A stretch of DNA of 13,389 nt from Acidobacteriaceae bacterium (lineage in GTDB: Bacteria > Acidobacteriota > Terriglobia > Terriglobales > Acidobacteriaceae): the NCBI GenBank assembly GCA_030039895.1, contig JASHUR010000005.1, positions 1-13,389 of the forward strand. Direction: 5' to 3'. Under the pieces are notes generated by a model, which saw nothing but the letters and a program-made list of their open reading frames with translations, did not search any database and had not been told where the DNA came from. Shown in pieces: positions 1 through 5,407 of the stretch (position 1 is its first letter; each line of letters starts with the position of its first letter). The translations under genes were made by a program, and so were the position numbers.

Positions 1-1247
1 GCAAACTGCTTCTCCCAGTCGAACGTGTACCGTGCATAGCTGATCGCGTCGTCGCGGTCCTGCGCGCCCGGCCTGTGCCGCGCAATATCCGCGGCGTGCG
101 CGGCGATCTTGTACGCAATCATGCCGTCCTTCACGTCCTTCTCGTTCGGCAGCCCCAGGTGCTCCTTGGGAGTCACATAGCACAGCATCGAAGCCCCGTG
201 CCATCCGATCATCGCCGCGCCGATCGCCGACGTAATGTGGTCGTACCCCGGAGCGATATCCGTCACCAGCGGCCCCAGCGTGTAAAAAGGCGCGCCGAAG
301 CAGTACTCCACTTCCTTGTCCACCTGCTCCTTGATCTTGTCCAGCGGCACGTGCCCCGGCCCTTCGATCATCACCTGCACATCGCTCTCCCAGGCCTTCG
401 CCGTCAGCTCGCCCAGCGTCTTCAACTCGGCAAACTGCGCTTCGTCGCTCGCGTCGGCCACGCAGCCCGGACGCAGCCCGTCACCCAGCGAGAAGCTCAC
501 ATCGTACTTCGCCATGACCTTCACAATGCGGTCGAAGTGATCGTAGAGGAAGTTCTGTTTGTGATGGGCGGTCATCCACTGCGCCAGAATTGCGCCACCC
601 CGGCTCACAATCCCGGTAATGCGCCTGGCCACCATGGGCACGTACTGGATCAGCACGCCCGCATGCACCGTGAAGTAATCTACTCCCTGCTGCGCCTGCT
701 CCTCGATCACCTCAAGATACACATCAATGTTCAGGTCTTCGAGCTTCTTCACACGGTTCAGCGCCTCGTAGATTGGCACCGTGCCAATCGGCACAGGCGA
801 GTGCCGCAGGATCGCATCGCGAATCTCCGGGATATTTCCGCCGGTCGAAAGGTCCATCACCGTATCTGCGCCGTGCTGCACGGCCATGTGCAGCTTGCGC
901 AGCTCTTCGTCAATGTTTGACGTGATTGCCGAGTTGCCGATGTTGGCGTTCACCTTGCAACGCGTCGCCACGCCAATCCCCATCGGCTCCAGCTCAGGAT
1001 GGTTGATGTTCGCCGGAATGATCAGCCGCCCCGCGGCAATTTCGCTGCGTACCAGCTCGGCCGCAAGGTTCTCGCGCCTGGCAACATACTCCATCTCCTC
1101 GGTAATCAGGCCCTTCCGCGCAAAATGCATCTGCGAGTAGTTCTCGTCGCCGGTGCGCGCCACCTCGGCTTTGCGCTTTTCCAGCCATTCAGCGCGAGGC
1201 TTCAGGATCTCTAACGTTGCATTCTGCGTAAGGCCGCTGGTTGTCAT
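1..1247 (-). CDS. thiC: Phosphomethylpyrimidine synthase ThiC (3' end beyond window)
   Basis: ThiC is a cytoplasmic radical-SAM enzyme that rearranges 5-aminoimidazole ribotide into hydroxymethylpyrimidine phosphate, the pyrimidine half of thiamine. The minus-strand reading from 1247 gives 415 codons with clear ThiC landmarks in order: QMHFARKGLITEEMEYVA near the N-terminus, then NANIGNSAI, GADTVMDLSTGG, HAGV, SRGGAI, FSLGDGLRPG and IEGPGHVP. The C-terminal CxxCxxxxC cluster motif, which binds the catalytic 4Fe-4S cluster in this family, would lie past the left edge and cannot be checked. The protein starts close to the catalytic core, so it is a short form without the extra N-terminal domain of E. 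coli ThiC. The ATG at 1247 is chosen because an AGGGGTG Shine-Dalgarno (1252-1258) sits four bases upstream. It is divergent from ccmE. I see no TPP riboswitch in the leader. Confidence 0.97.
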   Translation of the reverse strand, partial: MTTSGLTQNATLEILKPRAEWLEKRKAEVARTGDENYSQMHFARKGLITEEMEYVARRENLAAELVRSEIAAGRLIIPANINHPELEPMGIGVATRCKVNANIGNSAITSNIDEELRKLHMAVQHGADTVMDLSTGGNIPEIRDAILRHSPVPIGTVPIYEALNRVKKLEDLNIDVYLEVIEEQAQQGVDYFTVHAGVLIQYVPMVARRITGIVSRGGAILAQWMTAHHKQNFLYDHFDRIVKVMAKYDVSFSLGDGLRPGCVADASDEAQFAELKTLGELTAKAWESDVQVMIEGPGHVPLDKIKEQVDKEVEYCFGAPFYTLGPLVTDIAPGYDHITSAIGAAMIGWHGASMLCYVTPKEHLGLPNEKDVKDGMIAYKIAAHAADIARHRPGAQDRDDAISYARYTFDWEKQF

Positions 1248-1278
1248 GCTTCACCCCTGTGATCGGTTCAATGTTCGG

Positions 1279-1284
1279 ATTATA
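1279..1284 (-). promoter_or_regulatory. Candidate -10 box of thiC
   Basis: On the minus strand this reads TATAAT, a perfect -10 consensus, 31 bases before the thiC ATG. That would give a leader of only about 25 bases, too short for a riboswitch. No good -35 box is visible at the expected distance, so the promoter is plausible but unproven. Confidence 0.45.
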
Positions 1285-1377
1285 AATTGATGCTTCACGC
1301 CCGGCAGCGGTGCCGTCAGCTGCCCTGAACAAGTGTCCCTGTCCTTTGGGATGCACGATCCCCGCGGAAGAATCCGT

Positions 1378-1407
1378 TTGCGTCCCCTGCGCGGCGCGTC
1401 CTACACT
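1378..1407 (+). promoter_or_regulatory. Candidate promoter of ccmE (leaderless start)
   Basis: TTGCGT (1378-1383) and TACACT (1402-1407) are separated by 18 bases and resemble -35 and -10 boxes (3/6 and 4/6 matches). Transcription would start at about the ccmE ATG at 1418, giving a leaderless message. This agrees with the absence of a Shine-Dalgarno sequence before that ATG. Confidence 0.35.
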
Positions 1408-1417
1408 TTGTATTGTC

Positions 1418-1897
1418 ATGCAGAGCAAAAACCAGAGCCGGAAAATCGGCATCGCAATCGTGATCGTGCTGGCGGTGATCAGCTGGCTGGCCATCAGCGG
1501 AGTACGCGCCAACAAGAGCTACTACGTCACGATCAAGGAACTCCAGGCCATGGGCCCCAAGGCCTACACGCGCCATCTGCGCGTGGCCGGCAGCGTCGAA
1601 CCCGGCTCCATCCAGCGCTCCGGCACTGACGTAAACTTCGTGCTGGTGGAAAAGACAACCACGACGAACATGCTGCATGTCTCCTACACCGGACAGGACC
1701 CTCCGCCGGATACGTTCAAGGACAATGCTCTGGCGCTGGCCATCGGGACCTATGGGCATGACGGCGTGTTCCATGCCACGCAACTCCAGGCCAAGTGCGC
1801 GTCGAAGTATGCTCCCGCCCCGCCGAAAAACACGGCGACAGCGCAGGCCGCTGCTTCGGTTCCTGCTCCGGCCAAAGCCGTCCGGGCCGCTGACTAA
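1418..1897 (+). CDS. ccmE: Cytochrome c maturation haem chaperone CcmE, CxxxY variant
   Basis: CcmE carries haem covalently in the periplasm and hands it to the CcmF/H lyase for attachment to apocytochrome c. The 159-residue product has a short basic N-terminus, one membrane anchor (about residues 9-28) and a periplasmic OB-fold-like domain with RVAGSVEPGS, VSYTGQDPPPDTF and GVFHATQLQAKCASKY. The last segment aligns with the family motif AKHxxxY, but the haem-binding histidine is cysteine here (C127), followed by Y131. This is the CxxxY type known from archaea and some Desulfovibrio-like bacteria. A Pro/Ala-rich tail follows. The ATG at 1418 is preferred over an in-frame GTG at 1310 because it places the anchor at the N-terminus, as is usual for CcmE. 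The next gene is ccmA, 71 bases downstream. Confidence 0.9.
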   Translation: MQSKNQSRKIGIAIVIVLAVISWLAISGVRANKSYYVTIKELQAMGPKAYTRHLRVAGSVEPGSIQRSGTDVNFVLVEKTTTTNMLHVSYTGQDPPPDTFKDNALALAIGTYGHDGVFHATQLQAKCASKYAPAPPKNTATAQAAASVPAPAKAVRAAD

Positions 1898-1953
1898 GCC
1901 CGAGCGTGGCCCACAGTGTGACCCGGAGCACAATTCAGGATCCCGGGTCTGGT

Positions 1954-1959
1954 TATACT
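1954..1959 (+). promoter_or_regulatory. Candidate -10 box before ccmA
   Basis: TATACT (5/6 match to TATAAT) ends 10 bases before the GTG at 1969, the spacing expected if transcription starts at the start codon. There is no Shine-Dalgarno between box and GTG. It could be an internal promoter for ccmA-ybaK-ccmB. I see no convincing -35 box. Confidence 0.35.
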
Positions 1960-1968
1960 TCCCACAAC

Positions 1969-2646
1969 GTGGCTTCGATTGTTCAACTTGACTCCGTATC
2001 CAAGCTCTACGGAACCTTTGTGGCTCTGCGCAAGATCACGCTTGAGTTTGAGGCCGGCCGCACCTATGTCCTGCTTGGCGAAAACGGGGCCGGTAAGTCG
2101 ACCCTCCTGCGCGTCGTTGCCGGGCTGCTTCGTCCCACGCACGGCAGCATTCGCGTGTTTGACCAGCCTAAGCCCGCCGACGCCCGCGATCGCATCGGCT
2201 ACATGAGCCACGCTCCCATGCTCTACGACGAGCTTTCGGCGCTTGAAAACATGCACTACTTCGCCGGACTGTACCGCGAGCGCCCCTGCCTGTTGCCGCA
2301 TCAGGCGCTTGAGGCCGTCAGCCTGGACCCGGCGCTCGCGCGCCCCACCGGCCAGTATTCGCAGGGCATGCGGCAGCGCGCCTCGCTGGCCCGCGTGCTG
2401 CTGCCCCAGCCCGACCTGCTGCTGCTCGACGAGCCGTTCTCCAACATGGATGCAGCCAGCGCCCGGCAGATGCTGGCGCTCGTCCAGGCCCAGCGCGCCG
2501 CAGGCAAGACTATCATCCTCACCACCCACCAGCGCGAGCTAGCGGAGCCAATTGCCGACTACCTGCTCACTCTGCAGGCCGGGGCGGTTGCGTCGCTCGT
2601 AGCCCGGCAGCCCGAGCCCAGACGGCCAGAGGCGGTCCGGCCATGA
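1969..2646 (+). CDS. ccmA: Haem exporter ATP-binding protein CcmA
   Basis: This is the ABC ATPase that, with CcmB (and CcmC/D in known systems), drives release of haem-loaded CcmE from the membrane complex. The 225-residue product has all ABC landmarks: Walker A GENGAGKST (37-45), signature SQGMRQR (131-137), Walker B LLLLDEP (about 150-156) and the switch histidine H187. The Q-loop region reads GYMSHAPMLYDELSALEN (77-94), with histidine where most ABC ATPases have glutamine. To my knowledge this SH/GH form followed by a D/E-L-[ST]-x-x-E-N pattern is typical of CcmA and supports the assignment over a generic ABC ATPase. The GTG at 1969 is chosen because homology begins right after it. An in-frame GTG at 1906 would add 21 residues without domain character. 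The stop overlaps the next start (ATGA). Confidence 0.88.
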   Translation: MASIVQLDSVSKLYGTFVALRKITLEFEAGRTYVLLGENGAGKSTLLRVVAGLLRPTHGSIRVFDQPKPADARDRIGYMSHAPMLYDELSALENMHYFAGLYRERPCLLPHQALEAVSLDPALARPTGQYSQGMRQRASLARVLLPQPDLLLLDEPFSNMDAASARQMLALVQAQRAAGKTIILTTHQRELAEPIADYLLTLQAGAVASLVARQPEPRRPEAVRP

Positions 2647-3152
2647 GCCCAGCCATATCCAAGACAAATGCGGCACGGTTCCTCGACTCGCTCGGCATCC
2701 GCTACGAGTTGCGGGACTACGTGGTTCAGCCGGAAGAGTTTTCCGCCCTCGTGGTCGCGGAGAAGATCGGCCTGCCACCCGAGCAGGTCTTCAAGACGCT
2801 GCTCTGCTCCACCAGCGAGCGCGAGCACGTCTTCGCGGTTGTCCCCGGGCCGGACGAGCTGGACTTCAAGAAGCTGGCCCGCGCCTGCAACACCCGCAAG
2901 ACCGAAATGGCCTCGCTCAAAGAGGTCGAGCCGCATACCGGATACGTGCGCGGCGGCGTGACCATCTTCGGCGCGCGCAAGGATTTTGCCGCCTGCGTCG
3001 ATGAAACTCTCGAACTTTTCGACGTAATCTCCGTTTCCGCCGGGACGCGCGGCGTGCAGATCCTGCTTTCGCCCGCCGATTACCTCAAAGCTGCCAACGG
3101 CCGCGCCAACGGGGCCTCGTTAGCCGACATCACCAAGGACGTACGCGCATGA
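2643..3152 (+). CDS. YbaK/EbsC-type aminoacyl-tRNA deacylase
   Basis: YbaK-family proteins hydrolyse mischarged tRNA, classically Cys-tRNA(Pro), in the cytoplasm. The 169-residue product spans the whole single-domain fold. It has KTNAARFLDSLGI at the start (7-19), the conserved lysine in FKTLL (K51), VVPGPDELDFKKLA (66-79) and GYVRGGVTIFG (100-110), followed by a basic residue pair. In E. coli and Haemophilus YbaK the last motif reads roughly GGCSPIG; here the Cys and Pro are replaced by V and I, so substrate specificity may differ. The start overlaps the ccmA stop by ATGA, with an AGAGG ribosome site at 2628-2632. The stop overlaps the ccmB start in the same way. It is thus translationally locked between two subunits of one ABC transporter, with no known functional reason. 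Confidence 0.85.
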   Translation: MSPAISKTNAARFLDSLGIRYELRDYVVQPEEFSALVVAEKIGLPPEQVFKTLLCSTSEREHVFAVVPGPDELDFKKLARACNTRKTEMASLKEVEPHTGYVRGGVTIFGARKDFAACVDETLELFDVISVSAGTRGVQILLSPADYLKAANGRANGASLADITKDVRA

Positions 3153-3820
3153 AAGCTCCCTATTCGCTGCTGCATCTGCTGAAAGACATGCGCATTGAGT
3201 GGCGCTCACGCGACGCCATCAACTCCATGCTGTTCTTTTCGCTGCTGGTGGTGGTCATCTTCAGCCTCGCGTTCAATCCGGCGGGCGCGCTCTCGCGCGA
3301 GATCACCGGGCCTATTCTCTGTGTCGCCATCCTGTTTGCCGCAGTCAGCGCGCTCAACCAAGCCTGGTCGCGCGAGCTGCGCCACAACGTGCTGGAGGCG
3401 CACCGGATGAGCCCCGCCCCGTCGTCGGCGCTTTTTCTCGGCAAGGTCATCTCCAACTTCCTGTTCGTGAGCGTGGTCGAGCTGCTGCTGGCGCCGCTGT
3501 TCACCATCTTCTACAACCTGCGCGCCCTAGGAAACATCTGGCTCATGCTGCTCGCAGTGCCGCTGGGCACCTGGGCCATCCTGATCAACGGGACGTTCTT
3601 CGCCGCGCTCTCCATCCGGTCGCGCAACCGCGAGCTGCTGCTGCCGCTCATCCTGTTCCCCATTTTTATGCCTGCGCTGCTGGCGATGGTGCTGGCCATC
3701 TCGGCCATCCTGAGCGGCGACTCCGACCCGTCGCTGTGGATCAAGATGCTGGCCGGCTACGACATCATCTTTACGACCATCAGCCTGCTGCTTTTTGAGA
3801 CGGTGCTGAACGCGGAGTAG
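3149..3820 (+). CDS. ccmB: Haem exporter permease CcmB
   Basis: CcmB is the integral membrane partner of the CcmA ATPase in cytochrome c maturation. The 223-residue product matches the usual family length. It begins with a cytoplasmic stretch (LLKDMRIEWRSRDAINSMLFF, split by the first membrane entry), followed by about six hydrophobic segments at roughly 25-42, 52-70, 98-125, 130-152, 162-188 and 198-220. The WRSRDAINSMLFFSLLV entry and the WSRELRHNVLEAHRMSP loop (about residues 73-89) look like the R-E-D and E-x-G-x-L-E-x-L regions of CcmB. The ATG overlaps the ybaK-like stop (ATGA), with AAGGA at 3135-3139. No ccmC follows; a 450-base non-coding stretch and then an opposite-strand gene come next, so the cluster ends here. 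Confidence 0.9.
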   Translation: MKAPYSLLHLLKDMRIEWRSRDAINSMLFFSLLVVVIFSLAFNPAGALSREITGPILCVAILFAAVSALNQAWSRELRHNVLEAHRMSPAPSSALFLGKVISNFLFVSVVELLLAPLFTIFYNLRALGNIWLMLLAVPLGTWAILINGTFFAALSIRSRNRELLLPLILFPIFMPALLAMVLAISAILSGDSDPSLWIKMLAGYDIIFTTISLLLFETVLNAE

Positions 3821-3899
3821 GGAGAAGGTCTTGCCGAATCAATCAACTCGGGGAATCCGGTCCGTGCCCCTAAATTGCGCGCAGCTTTTGAAGTTTCGA

Positions 3900-4001
3900 C
3901 CTAACTCATTGAAAAGACCTGCTCTTCAGCGTTTCGCCGATTTGCCTATGTCATTGATTTGACTAGGCCTTCGGGCCTTTCAATGGCCTACGTCATTGAT
4001 T
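3900..4001 (+). repeat. Three degenerate direct repeats, CCTAyGTCATTGATT
   Basis: Copies start at 3900 (CCTAACTCATTGA, weakest), 3945 (CCTATGTCATTGATT) and 3987 (CCTACGTCATTGATT), at intervals of 45 and 42 bases. The last two also share the preceding G and differ at a single base over 16. The sequence after copies 1 and 2 is loosely alike (GAC..G..CTTC), which suggests decayed tandem units of about 42-45 bases. Three imperfect copies with non-matching spacers do not make a CRISPR array. Confidence 0.65.
3965..3978 (+). terminator. UUCG-loop hairpin, weak terminator candidate for ccmB
   Basis: AGGCC-TTCG-GGCCT forms a 5-bp stem closed by a very stable UUCG tetraloop, followed by TTTC. It lies 145 bases after the ccmB stop. 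The T-run is too short for a strong intrinsic terminator. TAGGCC (3964-3969) can also pair with GGCCTA (3985-3990), so a competing fold exists. Confidence 0.3.
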
Positions 4002-4025
4002 CTGCGGGAGGTTCCGGGATTTCCG

Positions 4026-4046
4026 GTGGCCCGGAATGCGGGCCAC
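4026..4046. repeat. Perfect 8-bp inverted repeat (hairpin)
   Basis: GTGGCCCG and CGGGCCAC pair perfectly around the five-base loop GAATG. No T-run follows on either strand, so it is not a standard intrinsic terminator. It may be part of an extragenic palindromic element together with the direct repeats just upstream. Confidence 0.6.
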
Positions 4047-4075
4047 ACTTCCCTCGTTTCAGCCGCGTACAGCCC

Positions 4076-4102
4076 AAAAGAAAAGGTCGCCTTTTGGCGG
4101 CC
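4076..4102 (-). terminator. Intrinsic terminator facing the phosphofructokinase gene
   Basis: Read on the minus strand, GGCCGCC-AAAA-GGCGACC forms a 7-bp stem (one G-T pair) followed directly by TTTTCTTTT, the classical rho-independent layout. It lies 169 bases past the stop of the minus-strand phosphofructokinase gene, giving that transcript a fairly long 3' tail. On the plus strand it lacks a T-run after the stem. Confidence 0.65.
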
Positions 4103-4270
4103 TGCTATAAAGTCACTTCTATACTTAACTTATTTTACCAACCGGGGAGAATTCAGGTGCATTCCGCGGTCATTTTTTGAGCCTTTGGATTGAGCGGGTT
4201 GCAATATATTTTGAGCGGCGGGGCTTGACAGGCTTGCGGCCAAACCCCGGATGAATTAGGCCCGGACGAA

Positions 4271-5305
4271 TTAAACTTTCGGCTCCAGCGCGTCGAGGAT
4301 CTTGAGGAAGCTCGCGTCCACGGTGCGGTTCTTCGAGATGGCTTCCGCAATCGGAATGCTCTCAATCTTCGTGCCGTGGAGGACGACCAGTTGGCCGAAC
4401 TTGCCCTCATGGACCAGGTCAATCGCCGCCAGTCCGTAGCGGGTGGCCAGCATGCGGTCGTAGGCCGAGGGCGACCCGCCGCGCTGCGTGTGGCCCAGAT
4501 TCACGGAGCGGGTCTCATAGCCGGTCTTCTTCTCGATCTCGCTGGCGAGCGCCGCGGCAATGCCGCTTAGCTGCGCGTGGCCGAACGCGTCCAGCTTGGT
4601 CCCAACCGTCGCCTGTCCGCCGCTGGGCAACTTGGCGCCCTCGGCGACGACGACAATGCCGTACTTCTTGCCGTGGTCGTGGTTGTACTTGAGCAGCTTG
4701 CAAACGTGGTCCAGATCAATCGGCCGCTCCGGAACCAGCACCACATGCGCGTTGCCGGCCACTCCGGCGGTCAGAGCAATCCAGCCTGCGTCGCGCCCCA
4801 TGACCTCGCAGACGATCACGCGGTTGTGGGCCTCGGCCGTGGTGTGCAGGCGGTCAATGGCCTCGGTGGCAATGCCGACTGCGGTGTCAAAACCGAAGCA
4901 GACGTCGGTGCCGTTAAGATCGTTGTCGATGGTCTTGGGCACGCCCACGCCGGGCACTCCAGCCTGGATGAGAGCGTTGGTGACGGACTGGGTGTCGTCG
5001 CCGCCAATGGCGATCAGGGCGTCGATCTTATTGGCCTTGAGCGTGGCTACGCACTTCTCCACGCCGCCCTCGATCTTGCGGACGTTGGTGCGCGAGGTGC
5101 GCAGGATGGTGCCGCCTTTAGTGATAATGCCGTCGACCGTATCGAGCGTCAGAGGTATGGTGTTGTTGTCCAGCACCCCGCGCCAGCCCTCAAGAAAGCC
5201 GACAAACTCATCGCCATATTGTTGAATTCCCTTTTTTACGACCGCGCCGATTACGGCATTCAGACCCGGACAGTCTCCGCCGCCCGTCAACAGACCAACT
5301 CGCAT
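4271..5305 (-). CDS. 6-phosphofructokinase, predicted pyrophosphate-dependent
   Basis: The enzyme phosphorylates fructose 6-phosphate to fructose 1,6-bisphosphate in cytoplasmic glycolysis. The 344-residue product has the PFK family motifs GGGDCPGLNA (8-17), GGDDT (101-105), PKTIDND (123-129) and MGRDAGWIA (169-177). In E. coli PfkA, residues 104 and 124 are glycines in the ATP enzyme; here they are D104 and K124. This pair is the known signature of pyrophosphate-dependent PFKs, in which Asp blocks the ATP alpha-phosphate site. The length and sequence fit the bacterial mixed-substrate group (long PFK, about 340 residues) typified by the Amycolatopsis PPi enzyme. Such enzymes work near equilibrium and can also serve gluconeogenesis. 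The ATG at 5305 follows GAGGAGAG (complement of 5314-5321). It is transcribed divergently from the DUF3857 gene. The cofactor assignment is inferred. Confidence 0.93.
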   Translation of the reverse strand: MRVGLLTGGGDCPGLNAVIGAVVKKGIQQYGDEFVGFLEGWRGVLDNNTIPLTLDTVDGIITKGGTILRTSRTNVRKIEGGVEKCVATLKANKIDALIAIGGDDTQSVTNALIQAGVPGVGVPKTIDNDLNGTDVCFGFDTAVGIATEAIDRLHTTAEAHNRVIVCEVMGRDAGWIALTAGVAGNAHVVLVPERPIDLDHVCKLLKYNHDHGKKYGIVVVAEGAKLPSGGQATVGTKLDAFGHAQLSGIAAALASEIEKKTGYETRSVNLGHTQRGGSPSAYDRMLATRYGLAAIDLVHEGKFGQLVVLHGTKIESIPIAEAISKNRTVDASFLKILDALEPKV

Positions 5306-5407
5306 TGCTAATGCTCTCCTCGAAAAGTATTCGGATCAATGATAAATCAGCGATTTCTTTTTTCTGTGGCCTCCGGCTCCCATTTGGCAGTAGATAATAA
5401 AAACCAG
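5306..5407. other. Divergent promoter region of the phosphofructokinase and DUF3857 genes
   Basis: These 102 bases carry the ribosome site of the minus-strand phosphofructokinase gene at its left end and a -10-like GATAAT at its right end. I could not find a convincing promoter for the minus-strand gene. The two start sites are close enough for shared control, but I see no clear operator. Confidence 0.5.
5393..5398 (+). promoter_or_regulatory. Candidate -10 box of the DUF3857 gene
   Basis: GATAAT (5/6 match to TATAAT) ends 10 bases before the ATG at 5408. There is no Shine-Dalgarno between them, so transcription probably starts at or very near the start codon. The -35 position is not convincing. 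Confidence 0.4.

Larger units (their letters stand above)
3821..4270. other. Non-coding region between convergent ccmB and phosphofructokinase genes
   Basis: No convincing gene is present; the short reading frames here lack ribosome sites and recognisable domains. The left part holds three degenerate copies of CCTAyGTCATTGATT spaced 42-45 bases apart, a UUCG-loop hairpin and a perfect 8-bp hairpin. The middle holds a minus-strand terminator (4076-4102). The stretch from 4103 to 4270 is less GC-rich in part, and I see nothing definite in it. The left part may be a dispersed extragenic repeat of this genome, but that cannot be tested from one copy. Confidence 0.7.

Noticed and set aside
1310..1417. 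GTG-initiated N-terminal extension of ccmE
   Set aside because: The added 36 residues are Cys/Pro-rich and would push the membrane anchor away from the N-terminus, unlike known CcmE.
1248..1417. TPP riboswitch upstream of thiC
   Set aside because: The conserved core sequences are not found on the minus strand, and the space between the likely transcription start and the ATG is too short.
1906..1968. GTG-initiated N-terminal extension of ccmA
   Set aside because: ABC homology begins right after the GTG at 1969, and a -10-like box lies inside the extension.
3900..4001. CRISPR-like array
   Set aside because: There are only three copies, imperfect and of about 15 bases, with spacers that resemble each other in part and no cas genes nearby.
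3959..4193. Two short plus-strand frames in the non-coding region
   Set aside because: They run through the hairpins and the minus-strand terminator, have no ribosome site, and overlap each other in different frames.
4225..4256. Plus-strand promoter beginning with TTGACA at 4225
   Set aside because: The -35 match is perfect, but no acceptable -10 box lies 16-18 bases downstream and it would fire only into the antisense of the phosphofructokinase gene.
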